Origin: Roseiarcus sp963741845
Lineage (GTDB): Bacteria; Pseudomonadota; Alphaproteobacteria; Rhizobiales; Beijerinckiaceae
DNA: 64,000 nucleotides
Assembly: GCA_963741845.1 (NCBI GenBank)
Contig: CAVUJV010000010.1
Span: 78,058-142,057, forward strand
Direction: 5' to 3'
Below the pieces are notes generated by a model, which was not told the DNA's origin, searched no databases, and saw nothing but the letters and a program-made list of their open reading frames with translations. The translations under genes were made by a program, and so were the position numbers. Of the stretch, positions 38,888 to 48,303 are shown in pieces. Numbering within the stretch: the first letter of the stretch is position 1; every line of letters starts with the position of its first letter.

Positions 38888-40159
38888 TGCGTGCTTCCTG
38901 CAAATTTCTCGACGCGTTCCTTCTCAAGCTCGATGAGAACGCCTTCCGCGGCGGGCCCGGCGCGCCGCGCCTTGCCGCGGCGGTGCAGCTCCCGCGCCAC
39001 GACACGCTCGTTGAGGTCGAGGAAATGGGTCCCTTCCCAAGGCTGGATGATCGCCTGACGGAAAAGACGATGCAGCGAAGCCTTGGGAACCGGCCGGCCG
39101 CCGAGACCGACCACCGCCGAATGCATCGCCGGAGGGTCCGGAAGCCCGCGGAGCGCGATGTCGACGTTGCTCGCGAGCGGACCGCCCATGCCGACGTCGA
39201 CCGCGCGATCCAGCACAATGACGTCATTGGCGCGAGCGAGCGCATGACGCAAGGCGTCGGCGGGCAGGGGCCGGAAAGCGACGAGCGTCACGAGACCGAT
39301 CGCGATGCCGTCGGCGCGCATCTCGTCGATCACGTCCTTGGCCGTGCCGTTGATCGAGCCCATCGCGACGACGAGGGTCTCGGCGTCCTCAGGCCTGTAG
39401 GTCCTCAGGAGACCGCCAGACTTGCGCCCGAAGCGATCCTCGAATTCGCCGGCGAGGCTCTCGATCAGTCCGAGCGCGTCGCGCTGCTTGAAATATTGCA
39501 GGTAGCGGACCTCGGTGAAGGCGTCCGGCCCGACCATCGCGCCGATGGAGATCGGATCGGCGGGATCGAGGCTCTGCATGGGCTCGTAGGGCGGCAGAAA
39601 CGCGTCGACCTGGGCCTGGTCGGGAATATCGACCCGCTCGACGGCGTGCGTGAGGATGAAGCCGTCGACGCACACCATCGTCGGGACCGACAGCGCCTCG
39701 GCGAGCCGGAAGGCGATGACATGCAGGTCGGCCGCCTCCTGATTCGTTTCGGCGAAGAGTTGAATCCAGCCTGACTCGCGCAGCGCCATCGCGTCGGAAT
39801 GGTCGTTCCAGATGTTGATGGGCGCGCCGATCGCCCGGTTTCCGAGCGTCATCACGATCGGCAGGCCGAGGCCGGCGGCGTTGTAGACGGCTTCGGCCAT
39901 GAACAGCAGGCCCTGGCTTGCGGTTGCGGTATAGGCGCGCGCGCCCGCGGCCGAGGCGCCGATCGCGACAGACAGCGCGGCGAACTCGCTTTCGACGTTG
40001 ATGAACTCGCAATTCTCAAGCGCGCCGGTCCGGACGAGTTCGCCCACGCCCTTCGACGATATGGGTCTGCGGGGTGATCGGATAGGCGCAGACGACCTGC
40101 GGCCGGCAGAGCGCGATGGTCCGCGCCATCGCTTTCGAGCCTTCGATCTGTTCGAGCAT
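38884..40159 (-). CDS. porA: 2-oxoacid:ferredoxin oxidoreductase alpha subunit, one frameshift
   Basis: ATG 40159 has AAGGAAGG upstream. The N-terminus reads MLEQIEGSKAMARTIALCRP and VVCAYPITPQTHIVEG, then one extra G in the GGG at 40049-40051 shifts the frame; it resumes VGELVRTGALENCEFINVESE, followed by YTATASQGLLFMAEAVYNAAG, LPIVMTLGNRAIGAPINIWND, MVCVDGFILTHAVERVDIP and VVAMGSINGTAKDVIDEMR. About 424 residues. The YPITPQT and substrate-loop motifs are typical of pyruvate:ferredoxin oxidoreductase alpha chains. Confidence 0.91.
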
Positions 40160-40171
40160 CGGCGCCTTCCT

Positions 40172-40741
40172 TCAGGCTGCGGGCTTCTGGCGGATGAGCG
40201 CGTAGGCCGCCCTGGCCGTCTCGACATTCGCTTCTCCGACCTTTCCCGGAAAAGCGCGGCGGATCGCCTCGAGGACGCTGTCGAGGGAGACGGTCCCGAC
40301 CTCGGCGGCGAACGCGCCGAGGAGCGCGGTATTGGGAGCGGGGCGATTGATGAACTTCATGGCGAGCTCCGTCGCCGGCACGCTTATAACATGTCCGGGC
40401 GGCAGCCGCTCGACGAGCCCGCCGAGGGGGAGTTCGGAAAGGCTTCGCGCCGTGTTGACGATGAGATAGCCGTCGGGCTTCAGCCCCTCCGTCACGTCGA
40501 GCGCCCTGAACAGGGTCGGATCCTGGACGATCACCGCGTCCGGCGTCTGGATGGGCTCCCGGACGCGGATTTCGCTGTCCGCGATGCGGCAGAAGGCGAC
40601 GACCGGCGCGCCCATGCGCTCCGAGCCGAAGCTCGGAAACGCCTGAGCATGCTTGCCTTCCAGAAAGGCGGCGACCGACAGCATCTCGGCGGCGGTCACG
40701 ACGCCCTGACCGCCGCGGCCATGAATTCTGACCTCGAACAT
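40172..40741 (-). CDS. porG: 2-oxoacid:ferredoxin oxidoreductase gamma subunit
   Basis: 189 residues from ATG 40741 with GGGAG upstream. Family signatures: FEVRIHGRGGQGVVTAAEML, QAFPSFGSERMGAPVVAFCR, QTPDAVIVQDPTLF, YLIVNTARS and PAPNTALLGAFAAEVG. It binds the CoA-side cleft in the heterotetramer. First gene of the four-gene porG-porA-porB-flavoprotein operon. Two TTGACGCC copies lie about 70 and 50 bases upstream on the minus strand; one could be a -35. Confidence 0.93.
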   Translation of the reverse strand: MFEVRIHGRGGQGVVTAAEMLSVAAFLEGKHAQAFPSFGSERMGAPVVAFCRIADSEIRVREPIQTPDAVIVQDPTLFRALDVTEGLKPDGYLIVNTARSLSELPLGGLVERLPPGHVISVPATELAMKFINRPAPNTALLGAFAAEVGTVSLDSVLEAIRRAFPGKVGEANVETARAAYALIRQKPAA

Positions 40742-40898
40742 GGCGTCTCCCGGCGTTCCCATGCGCAGCGATGGAACGACAGGGGACGCAGGGCGTCAAT
40801 GCGGCGCAGTGGCGCGGACGGCGTCAACAACAGGGCAAGATCAGGCGAGCGTCAGCAGACGCGCGACGATTGGTCGCTGGTCAGCAGGTCGATGAAGC

Positions 40899-42518
40899 TC
40901 AATAGGGCGAGGTCGGGCTTACGAAGGGGTGGTACTGGAACATCCACGTTTCCGTAAGCGTCTTGTCGCCCGACTTCAGGAAAGCGCGGAGCTCCACCGG
41001 ATCGGTTCCCTCGACGATCAGGTCGAACTGGGCTCGCCAATGGCCCGGCACGCCGTCGGGCACCGCCTCGACCATCTGATAGGGTCCGAACCTGCCGCGC
41101 GACGTCGAGACGACAAGCTCCGGGATCGCGCCGAAAGGAAGCTTTTTCAGCGGCTCGCCAAGCCACTCGACCATGATCTTTCGCACGCCCTTGGGCCGGG
41201 GCTGGCCGGGCTGGCCGCCGCGTCCGAGCCGGGTCGCCACGACGATGGCGAGGTCGGACGGAAAAGGGGAGTTCGCGACCCAATAGAGCTTGTAGCGGAG
41301 CTGAAGCTCGGCGCCTGCCGGCACGGGTTCGGCGGGCACCCACATCGCCACGACATTATCGTGGATCTCGTCGTCGGTCGGAATCTCGCAGAGCTGGATG
41401 GAGCCCTTGCCCCAGCCCTGGCCGCTCGCGTCCGGAAGCGGCTCGACCCAGAGGCTCGGCCGGCGATCGTAGTAAACTCCGTCGAGATAGTGATCGAACA
41501 CCCGGTCGCGCTGCATCAGGCCGAAGCCGCGCGGATTGTTGTCGGAAAAGGCCGAGATCATGATGTGCGGCGGGTTGTTGAGCGGCCGCCAGAGGCGCTC
41601 GCCGCTCCCGGACCACATTTCGAGCCCGTCCGAATCATGCACCTCCGGGCGCCAGTCGATCGCGGTCGGCTTTTCCGTCTCGGAATACCAGTACATCGAA
41701 GTGACGGGCGCGATGCCGAAGCGCGAGACCTGGGCGCGGGTGAAGAGATTGGCCTCGATGTCCATGAGCACGGCCTTCGTCCGCGTCATGAGGAATTTGT
41801 ACGCGCCGACGATCGAGGGACCCTCCATGAGCGCATAGAGCGTCATCGTGTCGCCGTCGGGCTTCGAGTTGATATAGAACTGGGTGAAGTCCGGGAATTC
41901 CTCGGACCGGTCGGCGACCGCGACGTCGAGCGCTATGCCGCGAGCCGAAAGCCCATACTGGCGCAGTTCGCCGATGGCGCGAAAATAGGCGGCGCCGAGA
42001 AAGGCGACCCAGTCGTTCTTGCGCCAGTCGAGTTCGCCAGTGCGCGATTCCTGAATTCGCAGGCCCGCGAAGCCGGCGCCTTTCGGCAGCTGGCGCGCCG
42101 GCGAATTCGAGGGCATCTCGAAATAGGCCTGCTCGTAGATGATCTTGCGCGACTGCTCGCCTTCGACCACGTGCATGCCGACGGCCTTCTGGAAGAACAG
42201 GCCGAGGTGGAAGAAGCTGACGGGATAAGGACCGGGGCCGTCGGCGAAGAGGGCGTAGGATTCCTTGAAGCGGATCTTTCCCCATTCCTCGTAATTGATC
42301 TTCTCGAGGACTTCGGGGTTGGGGCGCGGCGGCGGCACATAGGCCTCGCGCGCGCGCTCTCGCGCCTGCTGCTTGAAGAGCGCATAGGAAAAAGGGACGG
42401 GAGGCTCGAACTGGAGGCCATCCGGCGGGGCGCCCAAAGCCTCGGCGACCGTGCTCAGGGCCGCGGCCGAAACGGCGACCCCTTTGAGAACCGACCGTCG
42501 ATCGACGCTGTCCGACAT
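40899..42518 (-). CDS. opgD: Periplasmic glucan biosynthesis protein of the OpgD/OpgG family
   Basis: 539 residues from ATG 42518. A twin-arginine signal, DRRSVLKGVAVSAAALS, supports OpgD rather than the Sec-exported OpgG. Family motifs: LKQQARERAREAYVPP-like start of the mature protein, INYEEWGKIRFKESYALF, FHLGLFFQKAVGMHVVEG, RAIGELRQYGLSARGIALD, EVHDSDGLEMWSGSGERLWR, FGLMQRDRVFDHYLDGVYYD and RPSLWVEPLPDASGQGWGKG. It shapes osmoregulated periplasmic glucans. No glucan synthase gene is adjacent. Confidence 0.9.
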   Translation of the reverse strand: MSDSVDRRSVLKGVAVSAAALSTVAEALGAPPDGLQFEPPVPFSYALFKQQARERAREAYVPPPRPNPEVLEKINYEEWGKIRFKESYALFADGPGPYPVSFFHLGLFFQKAVGMHVVEGEQSRKIIYEQAYFEMPSNSPARQLPKGAGFAGLRIQESRTGELDWRKNDWVAFLGAAYFRAIGELRQYGLSARGIALDVAVADRSEEFPDFTQFYINSKPDGDTMTLYALMEGPSIVGAYKFLMTRTKAVLMDIEANLFTRAQVSRFGIAPVTSMYWYSETEKPTAIDWRPEVHDSDGLEMWSGSGERLWRPLNNPPHIMISAFSDNNPRGFGLMQRDRVFDHYLDGVYYDRRPSLWVEPLPDASGQGWGKGSIQLCEIPTDDEIHDNVVAMWVPAEPVPAGAELQLRYKLYWVANSPFPSDLAIVVATRLGRGGQPGQPRPKGVRKIMVEWLGEPLKKLPFGAIPELVVSTSRGRFGPYQMVEAVPDGVPGHWRAQFDLIVEGTDPVELRAFLKSGDKTLTETWMFQYHPFVSPTSPY

Positions 42519-42601
42519 TCCAGCCCTTTCCAGACCAAGCCTTGGGTAACCCGATTCGCTCTCTCCGAGAAGGCAGGCGATTTCGGGGCGTTCACATGAG
42601 G

Positions 42602-43303
42602 TCAGACCCGAACGAAGGTGAAATAGCTCGACTTCCGCCCCTCCCGGCGGGCTTTGGCCTCGTAGCGGGTCGGGCGCCATCCCGCCCAGGGCATGCGCCA
42701 GTCGTCGGCGCGGGTCGCCGTCCAGCGGAATTTCGGCGACGCCAGGAAGCGCCGGAGCGTCCAGCCCGCGTAATCGTCGATGTCGGTCGCGAAGCGCAGT
42801 TCGCCGCCGGGGCGCAGGATTCGGGCGAACGCCTCGACCGTTGCGTCCGAGATCAGGCGCCGCTTGTTGTGGCGGCGCTTCGGCCAGGGGTCGGGATAGA
42901 GGATATAGACGCCGTCAAACGTCCCGTCCGGCGCCGCGTCGACGAGCGACTGGGCGTCGCCGCGCCGGATCCGCACATTGTCGAGCCCCTCCCGCTCGAT
43001 TCCGGCCAGCGCCGCCGCGACGCCGTTCAGGAAAGGCTCGCATCCGATGAAGCCCACGTCGCGATTCGCGGCCGCCTCCGCGATCAGATGCTCCCCCGAG
43101 CCGAAGCCGATCTCAAGCCATAGCTCGCGCGGCGGGAAGGAGAACAGCCGGGCAGGGTCGAGCGCCCCGGGGTCGAGCGCAAGGCGCGGCAGCGCTTCGG
43201 CGATGAGGCGTTCCTGCCCATCCCGAAGCGCCTTGCCACGGCTGCGTCCGTAGAGAACGCGGCGGCGGCCGGAGCCGTCCCCGCTGTCGCGCGGGGCCGC
43301 CAT
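42602..43303 (-). CDS. trmB: tRNA (guanine(46)-N7)-methyltransferase
   Basis: 233 residues from ATG 43303. SAM-binding LWLEIGFGSGEHLIAEAA, FIGCEPFLNGVAAALAGIE and the catalytic/tRNA-binding YILYPDPWPKRRHNKRRL are diagnostic; the C-terminus has TDIDDYAGWTLRRFL and TRYEAKARREGRKSSYF. It follows metK by 34 bases in the conserved metK-trmB arrangement of Hyphomicrobiales. Confidence 0.96.
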   Translation of the reverse strand: MAAPRDSGDGSGRRRVLYGRSRGKALRDGQERLIAEALPRLALDPGALDPARLFSFPPRELWLEIGFGSGEHLIAEAAANRDVGFIGCEPFLNGVAAALAGIEREGLDNVRIRRGDAQSLVDAAPDGTFDGVYILYPDPWPKRRHNKRRLISDATVEAFARILRPGGELRFATDIDDYAGWTLRRFLASPKFRWTATRADDWRMPWAGWRPTRYEAKARREGRKSSYFTFVRV

Positions 43304-43337
43304 CCGGGTTCGCGCGGGCTCTTGCAATTTCGCCCGG

Positions 43338-44525
43338 TCAGGCGAGCCTGGCGAGTTCGCCCACAAGGTCGGTCTTCTCCCAGGAGAAGCCGCCGTCGGC
43401 GTCCGGCTCGCGGCCGAAATGGCCGTAAGCGGAGGTGCGGGCATAGATCGGCTTGTTGAGCTTGAGGTGCTCCCGGATGCCGCGCGGCGAGAGGTTCATG
43501 ACCTCCATGAGCGCCTTTTCGAGCTTGGCTTCGTCGACGCGGCCGGTTCCATGCAGGTCGGCGTAGATCGAGAGCGGCCGCGCGACGCCGATCGCGTAGG
43601 AGAGCTGGAGCGTGCAGCGGTCGGCGAGATTGGCGGCCACGACATTCTTGGCGAGGTAGCGGGCGGCATAGGCCGCCGAACGGTCCACCTTGGTCGGGTC
43701 CTTGCCGGAGAAGGCGCCGCCGCCATGCGGGGCCGCCCCGCCGTAAGTGTCGACGATGATCTTGCGGCCGGTGAGGCCGCAGTCGCCGTCCGGGCCGCCG
43801 ATGAAGAACTTGCCGGTCGGATTGACGTGCCAGACGGTCTTCGGCGTGATCCAGGCCGCCGGAAGCGCAGCCTCGACATAGGGGCGCACGAGCGCCTCGA
43901 CCTCGGAAGACGTCAGAGATTCCACAAGATGCTGGTGCGAGACGACGATCTGGGTCGCTTCGACCGGCTTGCCGTTCTCGTAGCGGACGGTGACCTGACT
44001 CTTGGCGTCCGGTCCGAGGGTCTTTTCCTTGCCGCCGTGGCGGGCCTGGGAAATCTCACGCAGGATCTTGTGAGCATAATAGAGGGGCGCCGGCATCAGT
44101 TCCGGCGTCTCGCGGCAGGCATAGCCGAACATGATGCCCTGGTCGCCCGCGCCTTCGTCCTTGTTGCCGCCGGCGTCGACGCCCTGAGCGATGTCCGCCG
44201 ACTGCTCATGGAGCAGAACCTCGACATTGGCCTTCTGCCAGTGAAAGCCTTCCTGCTCGTAGCCGATGTCCTTGATCGCCTTGCGGGCCGTCTCGATGAA
44301 GGCGTCCTGCGGGAGTTTCGGGCCGCGGACTTCGCCCGCGATGATCACCCGATTGGTCGTCGCCAGCGTCTCGCAGGCGACGCGGATCTGATAGGGATCG
44401 ATCCCGGCCGCCGCGCCCTCGCGGAAAAAGAGGTCGACGATCTCATCGGAGATCCGATCGCAAACCTTGTCCGGATGCCCCTCCGAAACTGATTCGCTGG
44501 TGAATTCGTAGTTCAAACGCGCCAT
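43338..44525 (-). CDS. metK: S-adenosylmethionine synthase
   Basis: 395 residues; makes SAM from methionine and ATP. SVSEGHPDKVCDRISDEIV at the N-terminus, the loop GAGDQGIMFGYACRETPELM, GGPDGDCGLTGRKIIVDTYG and the P-loop-like GGGAFSGKDPTKVDRSAAY are all present. Frame intact. The 83-base leader after the XRE gene contains a weak terminator and a TTGACG hexamer; I see no recognised SAM riboswitch. Confidence 0.98.
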   Translation of the reverse strand: MARLNYEFTSESVSEGHPDKVCDRISDEIVDLFFREGAAAGIDPYQIRVACETLATTNRVIIAGEVRGPKLPQDAFIETARKAIKDIGYEQEGFHWQKANVEVLLHEQSADIAQGVDAGGNKDEGAGDQGIMFGYACRETPELMPAPLYYAHKILREISQARHGGKEKTLGPDAKSQVTVRYENGKPVEATQIVVSHQHLVESLTSSEVEALVRPYVEAALPAAWITPKTVWHVNPTGKFFIGGPDGDCGLTGRKIIVDTYGGAAPHGGGAFSGKDPTKVDRSAAYAARYLAKNVVAANLADRCTLQLSYAIGVARPLSIYADLHGTGRVDEAKLEKALMEVMNLSPRGIREHLKLNKPIYARTSAYGHFGREPDADGGFSWEKTDLVGELARLA

Positions 44526-44594
44526 TGGAGCCCGCTCCCAGATAACCCGAGCGGTTCTTGGCAGCGCTCGTTCGTCACGTCAAGCCATTCGAGA

Positions 44595-44617
44595 GCAAAA
44601 CGTTCTGTTTAAAGAAC
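44595..44617 (-). terminator. Weak terminator/attenuator after the XRE gene
   Basis: On the minus strand GTTCT-TTAAAC-AGAAC (44617-44602) forms a 5-base stem overlapping the XRE stop, followed by GTTTTGC. It could partly separate XRE from metK. The stem is short, so confidence is limited. Confidence 0.35.
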
Positions 44618-45049
44618 GGACTCCTCGACGGCTTTGGCGTCGAAGGCTTTGGCGTCCGAAGGCGCAAGCGCGACCACGAGCTCGACGATTCGGCGACGCA
44701 CCTTCGGGTCGGGGATGCGCAGAAAGGCGCGGTTCAGCTGGAAGCCTTCGGTCGTCGCGAGAAAGGCCACGTCAAACGGCTGCGCTCGGGATTCCGCCAG
44801 TCCGGCGTTCATCGAAGGTTGCGCCGGCGCCCCTTCGAGGAAAAAGTCGATCGACGTCTCCAGCACTTCCGCCGCCTGCTTGAGCCGGCTGGCGCTGATC
44901 CGGTTCGAGCCCTTCTCGTATTTCTGGATCTGCTGGAAAGTCACCCCGAGCAGCGTGCCAAGCTTGCTCTGGCTCATGCCCAGCATGACTCGACGCATCC
45001 TGAGACGGGCGCCAACATAAGCGTCGACAAAGTTGGAAGACTTCTTCAT
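44609..45049 (-). CDS. XRE/HTH_3 family transcriptional regulator upstream of metK
   Basis: 146 residues from ATG 45049 (MKKSSNFVDAYVG). The helix-turn-helix spans residues 13-65: RLRMRRVMLGMSQSKLGTLL and TFQQIQKYEKGSNRISASRL. The C-terminal part (IPDPKVRRRIVELVVALA) is typical of the small regulator conserved next to metK in Hyphomicrobiales. Target genes are unknown; autoregulation and metK control are plausible. An in-frame start at 45085 lacks support. Confidence 0.88.
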   Translation of the reverse strand: MKKSSNFVDAYVGARLRMRRVMLGMSQSKLGTLLGVTFQQIQKYEKGSNRISASRLKQAAEVLETSIDFFLEGAPAQPSMNAGLAESRAQPFDVAFLATTEGFQLNRAFLRIPDPKVRRRIVELVVALAPSDAKAFDAKAVEESVL

Positions 45050-45160
45050 AAGCCGTCGCTCCGCGCTTGGCGCGTTGATCGTCACAGATTCGGTGACTTT
45101 ACGGAATGGAAGTAGCGGATACTCGCTGGGCGCGCAAGCGGGGCAAGATGCAATCCTTGG

Positions 45161-46825
45161 TTATCCCCGTCGTCCCGCAGGGCTGAGGCTCGCGGCGAGG
45201 CACAGGAGGCCGACCGCGAGCGCGCCAAGCGAGCCGAAGCGACGTTGCAAGGTCGGCGGAAGGGCTTCGGGGAGATCCGCGTCGATGACGGTCTCGACCC
45301 CGAGCGGCGTAATCGCGATCTCGCGCCCCAGGCCGTCGACCACGGCGGAAATGCCCGAATTCGCATCGCGCACGAGGGGAAGGCCGAGCTCGATCGCGCG
45401 CAACCGCGCCTGTTCATAGTGCTGGTAGGGGCCGGGGGTCACGCCGAACCAGGCGTCGTCGGTGACATTGAGGAGCCAGGAGGCGGACCGGGACGCGCGC
45501 GCGGTCCCGCCCGGCTCCTCCGGAAAGATCGCCTCGTAGCAGATCAGGGGGATCGCGGGCGGCAGGCCGGGAATGGCCAGCGCCCGGCGGCCGTCGCCCG
45601 CGGTGAAGCCCCCGGGCACGTGAACGAACTGCGTGATCCCGGTCCAGTCCAGGAACCGCTGAAGCGGAACATATTCGCCGAAGGGCACGAGATGCCGCTT
45701 GTCGTAGCGCTGGCCCGTGAGGCCGGAGCCGTCGAGCACCTGAAGCGAGTTGTAGTAGCGCGGGGCGCCTTCATCGTCCTCCATCCGCGCGGCGCCCGTG
45801 ACCAGGATCTCCCCCTCGCGCAGGAAGCCGACGATCTCGCTCAGGGCGCCGGCGTCGCGGGAGAGAATGAAGGGAAAGGCGGATTCCGGCCAGATGAGAT
45901 GCGTGACCTCCCGCGCCTGTCCGTCCGGGCCGTCGCGATCGGACAGCTCGAAATAGCGGGCGAGGATCGCCTCCTTGTTTCGCGCGGAGAATTCGGCGCC
46001 CTGAGAGATGTCCGGCTGGATCAGGCGCAGCTTGACGCCCGGCACGACGGGACTCGGAGGAGCCGACAGGCGGACCGCGCCAAAGACCGCGATGAGCGCG
46101 AGCGCGCCGGCCGCCAGAAGCGTCGGCCAGGGATCGAACCGGTCCTCCGAAAAGCGCCACAAGGTCGCCGGCGCGGCGAAGATCGCAATCGAGACAAAGG
46201 TCAGGCCGTTGACGCCGATCAGGGAGGCGAGCTGCGCCAGCACGAGATTGCCGCCGAGCGCCATGCCGACCTCGTTCCACGGGAAGCCGGTGAGCACGAC
46301 GCCGCGCGCCCATTCCAGCGCGCCGAGGCCGAAGGCGAGCGCAAGGACGCGCCAGGGGCCCGGCCGCCACAGGAGCCGGGCCAGCGCGAAGCCCGCGCCC
46401 CAGAAAAGGGCGAGGCCGGCCGGCAGCGCGATGACGCCGAGCGGCAAGGCCCAGGCGAACTGGTCCGCGTCGACCAGAAAGGCCACGCCAACCCACCAGA
46501 GGCCGGCCAGAAAATAGCCGAAGCCCATCCACCAGCCCGCCGCGAAGGCGGAACGGAGGACGCCAAGCCTCGCCCCCGCATGCTGGGCGGCGCCGTCGAT
46601 GAGCCATACCGCCGCTGTCATCGGCAGAATCATCGCGGGCGTCCAGGACAAGGGCGCCATCGCCAGCGCGCCGGACGCGCCGGCGAAAAAGGCGAGGGCG
46701 TGCCGGCGCCAGCCGGCGGCCAGAATGACGCTCGTCGCGAGGGAAGCGAAGAGCCTCGCGCCCGGAAGCGACGGCCTTGTCGCGGCCCGCGAAAAGGAGC
46801 CTGCGGGGCGTTGCGAAGGGGTCAA
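45161..46825 (-). CDS. lnt: Apolipoprotein N-acyltransferase
   Basis: 554 residues, inner-membrane enzyme that N-acylates lipoproteins. About six N-terminal helices are followed by a periplasmic nitrilase-like domain with the catalytic triad in LIWPESAFPF (Glu), RYDKRHLVPFGEYVP (Lys) and IPLICYEAIFPE (Cys), plus NVTDDAWFGVTPGPYQH. Start is a TTG at 46825 overlapping the corC stop. Ends with a short C-terminal helix. Full length, frame intact. Confidence 0.95.
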   Translation of the reverse strand: MTPSQRPAGSFSRAATRPSLPGARLFASLATSVILAAGWRRHALAFFAGASGALAMAPLSWTPAMILPMTAAVWLIDGAAQHAGARLGVLRSAFAAGWWMGFGYFLAGLWWVGVAFLVDADQFAWALPLGVIALPAGLALFWGAGFALARLLWRPGPWRVLALAFGLGALEWARGVVLTGFPWNEVGMALGGNLVLAQLASLIGVNGLTFVSIAIFAAPATLWRFSEDRFDPWPTLLAAGALALIAVFGAVRLSAPPSPVVPGVKLRLIQPDISQGAEFSARNKEAILARYFELSDRDGPDGQAREVTHLIWPESAFPFILSRDAGALSEIVGFLREGEILVTGAARMEDDEGAPRYYNSLQVLDGSGLTGQRYDKRHLVPFGEYVPLQRFLDWTGITQFVHVPGGFTAGDGRRALAIPGLPPAIPLICYEAIFPEEPGGTARASRSASWLLNVTDDAWFGVTPGPYQHYEQARLRAIELGLPLVRDANSGISAVVDGLGREIAITPLGVETVIDADLPEALPPTLQRRFGSLGALAVGLLCLAASLSPAGRRG

Positions 46826-47835
46826 GAACTGGCGGCTTTGTTGCGCGCGCGCGAAGCCGCGTCCTCGCCCGGCCTGGCGAGCGGCCAGATCTTCAGCCGC
46901 TTGATGCGGCGCGCGTCGGCGTCCAGCACCTCGAACTCGAAGTCTCCCGGTCCGTGCAGGATTTCCCCCCGGCTCGGCACGCGGCCCGCCGCGGCCGTCA
47001 CCAGACCGCCGATCGTATCGACGCCCTCCGCTTCCGGGAGCGAGGGGAAGTCGAAGCCGAGAACCTCGGAGGCCTCGTCGAGGGACGCGCGCGCCTCGGC
47101 GACATAGACGCCCTCTCCGGCGGGCTGGAACGCCGGCGTTTCGGCTTCGTCATGCTCGTCCTCGATGTCGCCGACGATGGATTCGACGACGTCCTCGATG
47201 GAGACGAGCCCGTCCGTCCCGCCATATTCGTCGATGACGAGCGCCATATGCGTGCGCGAGCTCTGCATCCTGAGCAGGAGGTCGAGCGCGGGCATGGAGG
47301 GCGGCGCGTAGAGGACCGGCCGGAGGATGTTCGCAGCGGAAACCGGCATGTCGAGGCTCACTTCGCCGGCCGTCGCCGCCGCCGGCTCGGCCGACCCGGC
47401 GCGGCTCAGGCCGAAATGCGGATCGGAAGCCAGAAACACCACAAAATCGCGGATGTGGATCATGCCGCGAGGATCGTCGAGCGTCTCGCCATAGACCGGC
47501 AGGCGCGAGTGGCCGGCGGTCTTGAACAGTTCGAGCACGTCGCGCAGCGGCGTATCCATGGCGAGCGCGATAATGTCCGCGCGCGGCACCATGATGTCCT
47601 CGACCCGGACGTCATGCAGCGCGAGCACGTTCTTGAGGATCGCGCGCTCCTGCGGCGTGAATTCCGCATTGGCGCTTTCGTCGATCGCGTCCTCGATGTC
47701 GTCGCGCACCGAGGCCGGCGCGATGCCGAACAGCGACCGGACCCGCTCGAACAGCCCTGGCGGCTGCTCCCGTGTCGACGCAGGCGGCCGCTCCCGCGAT
47801 CGCTCGTCGTCTGATTCGCTCGATGACTCGGTCAC
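46822..47835 (-). CDS. corC: CorC/HlyC family CBS-domain protein
   Basis: 337 residues if started at GTG 47835 (VTESSSESDDERS). It lacks the CNNM membrane domain. Residues about 60-120 hold ALHDVRVEDIMVPRADIIAL and HSRLPVYGETLDDPRGMIHI (first CBS), the second CBS includes MALVIDEYGGTDGLVSIEDV and ESIVGDIEDEHDE, and the CorC_HlyC domain ends ILHGPGDFEFEVLDADARRI. In this sequence its frame is continuous with ybeY, so the two read as one polypeptide; see findings. Confidence 0.9.
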   Translation of the reverse strand: MTESSSESDDERSRERPPASTREQPPGLFERVRSLFGIAPASVRDDIEDAIDESANAEFTPQERAILKNVLALHDVRVEDIMVPRADIIALAMDTPLRDVLELFKTAGHSRLPVYGETLDDPRGMIHIRDFVVFLASDPHFGLSRAGSAEPAAATAGEVSLDMPVSAANILRPVLYAPPSMPALDLLLRMQSSRTHMALVIDEYGGTDGLVSIEDVVESIVGDIEDEHDEAETPAFQPAGEGVYVAEARASLDEASEVLGFDFPSLPEAEGVDTIGGLVTAAAGRVPSRGEILHGPGDFEFEVLDADARRIKRLKIWPLARPGEDAASRARNKAASS

Positions 47836-48303
47836 TGCATAGGGGTCGTCGACGCCGAAGCGCGCGAGCACGCGCTTCTCGAGCGCCTCCATGCGCTCCG
47901 CTTCCTCATCGGTCTGATGATCATAGCCGATGAGATGGAGAAAGCCATGCGCCACGAGATGGCGATAGCGGTCTTTCAGGGAAATCCCCGCCTCCTCCGC
48001 CTCGCGCGCGAGCGTCTCGTAAGCGAGCGCAATGTCGCCGAGCGCCGGCGCCGCCTCGATCCGGTCCGCCGCCGCGGCCGGAAAGGAGAGCACGTTGGTC
48101 GGCTTGTCGATGCCGCGCCAGCGGGCGTTGAGGGCGCGAAGCGCCGCGTCGTCGGCCAGAAGCAGGCTGACCTCGGCGCCTTCGCGCGCCGCGAGCCCGG
48201 CTTCCTCCGCGCAGGCCTCGATGGTCTCGCGGGCGATGGCTTTGTGGCGCGGCAGGCCGCGCCACAGGGGCGAGGGCGCGCTGAAGTCGACCGAAAACGT
48301 CAT
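47836..48303 (-). CDS. ybeY: Endoribonuclease YbeY (reads through into corC in this sequence)
   Basis: About 156 residues of rRNA maturation/quality-control RNase. The zinc motif HGFLHLIGYDH lies in RYRHLVAHGFLHLIGYDHQT near residue 113; ALNARWRGIDKPTNVLSFP and the closing RMEALEKRVLARFGVDDPYA are typical. YbeY proteins normally stop just after DPYA; here no stop follows and the frame continues as VTESSSESD into CorC. Deleting one base in GCAGTGA would create GCG TGA overlapping the corC GTG. The ATG overlaps the phoH stop by 4 bases. Confidence 0.92.

Noticed and set aside
44526..44608. Possible SAM-responsive riboswitch in the metK leader
   Set aside because: The leader has a GAGCG/CGCTC hairpin but none of the SAM-II, SAM/SAH or SAM-V consensus elements I know.
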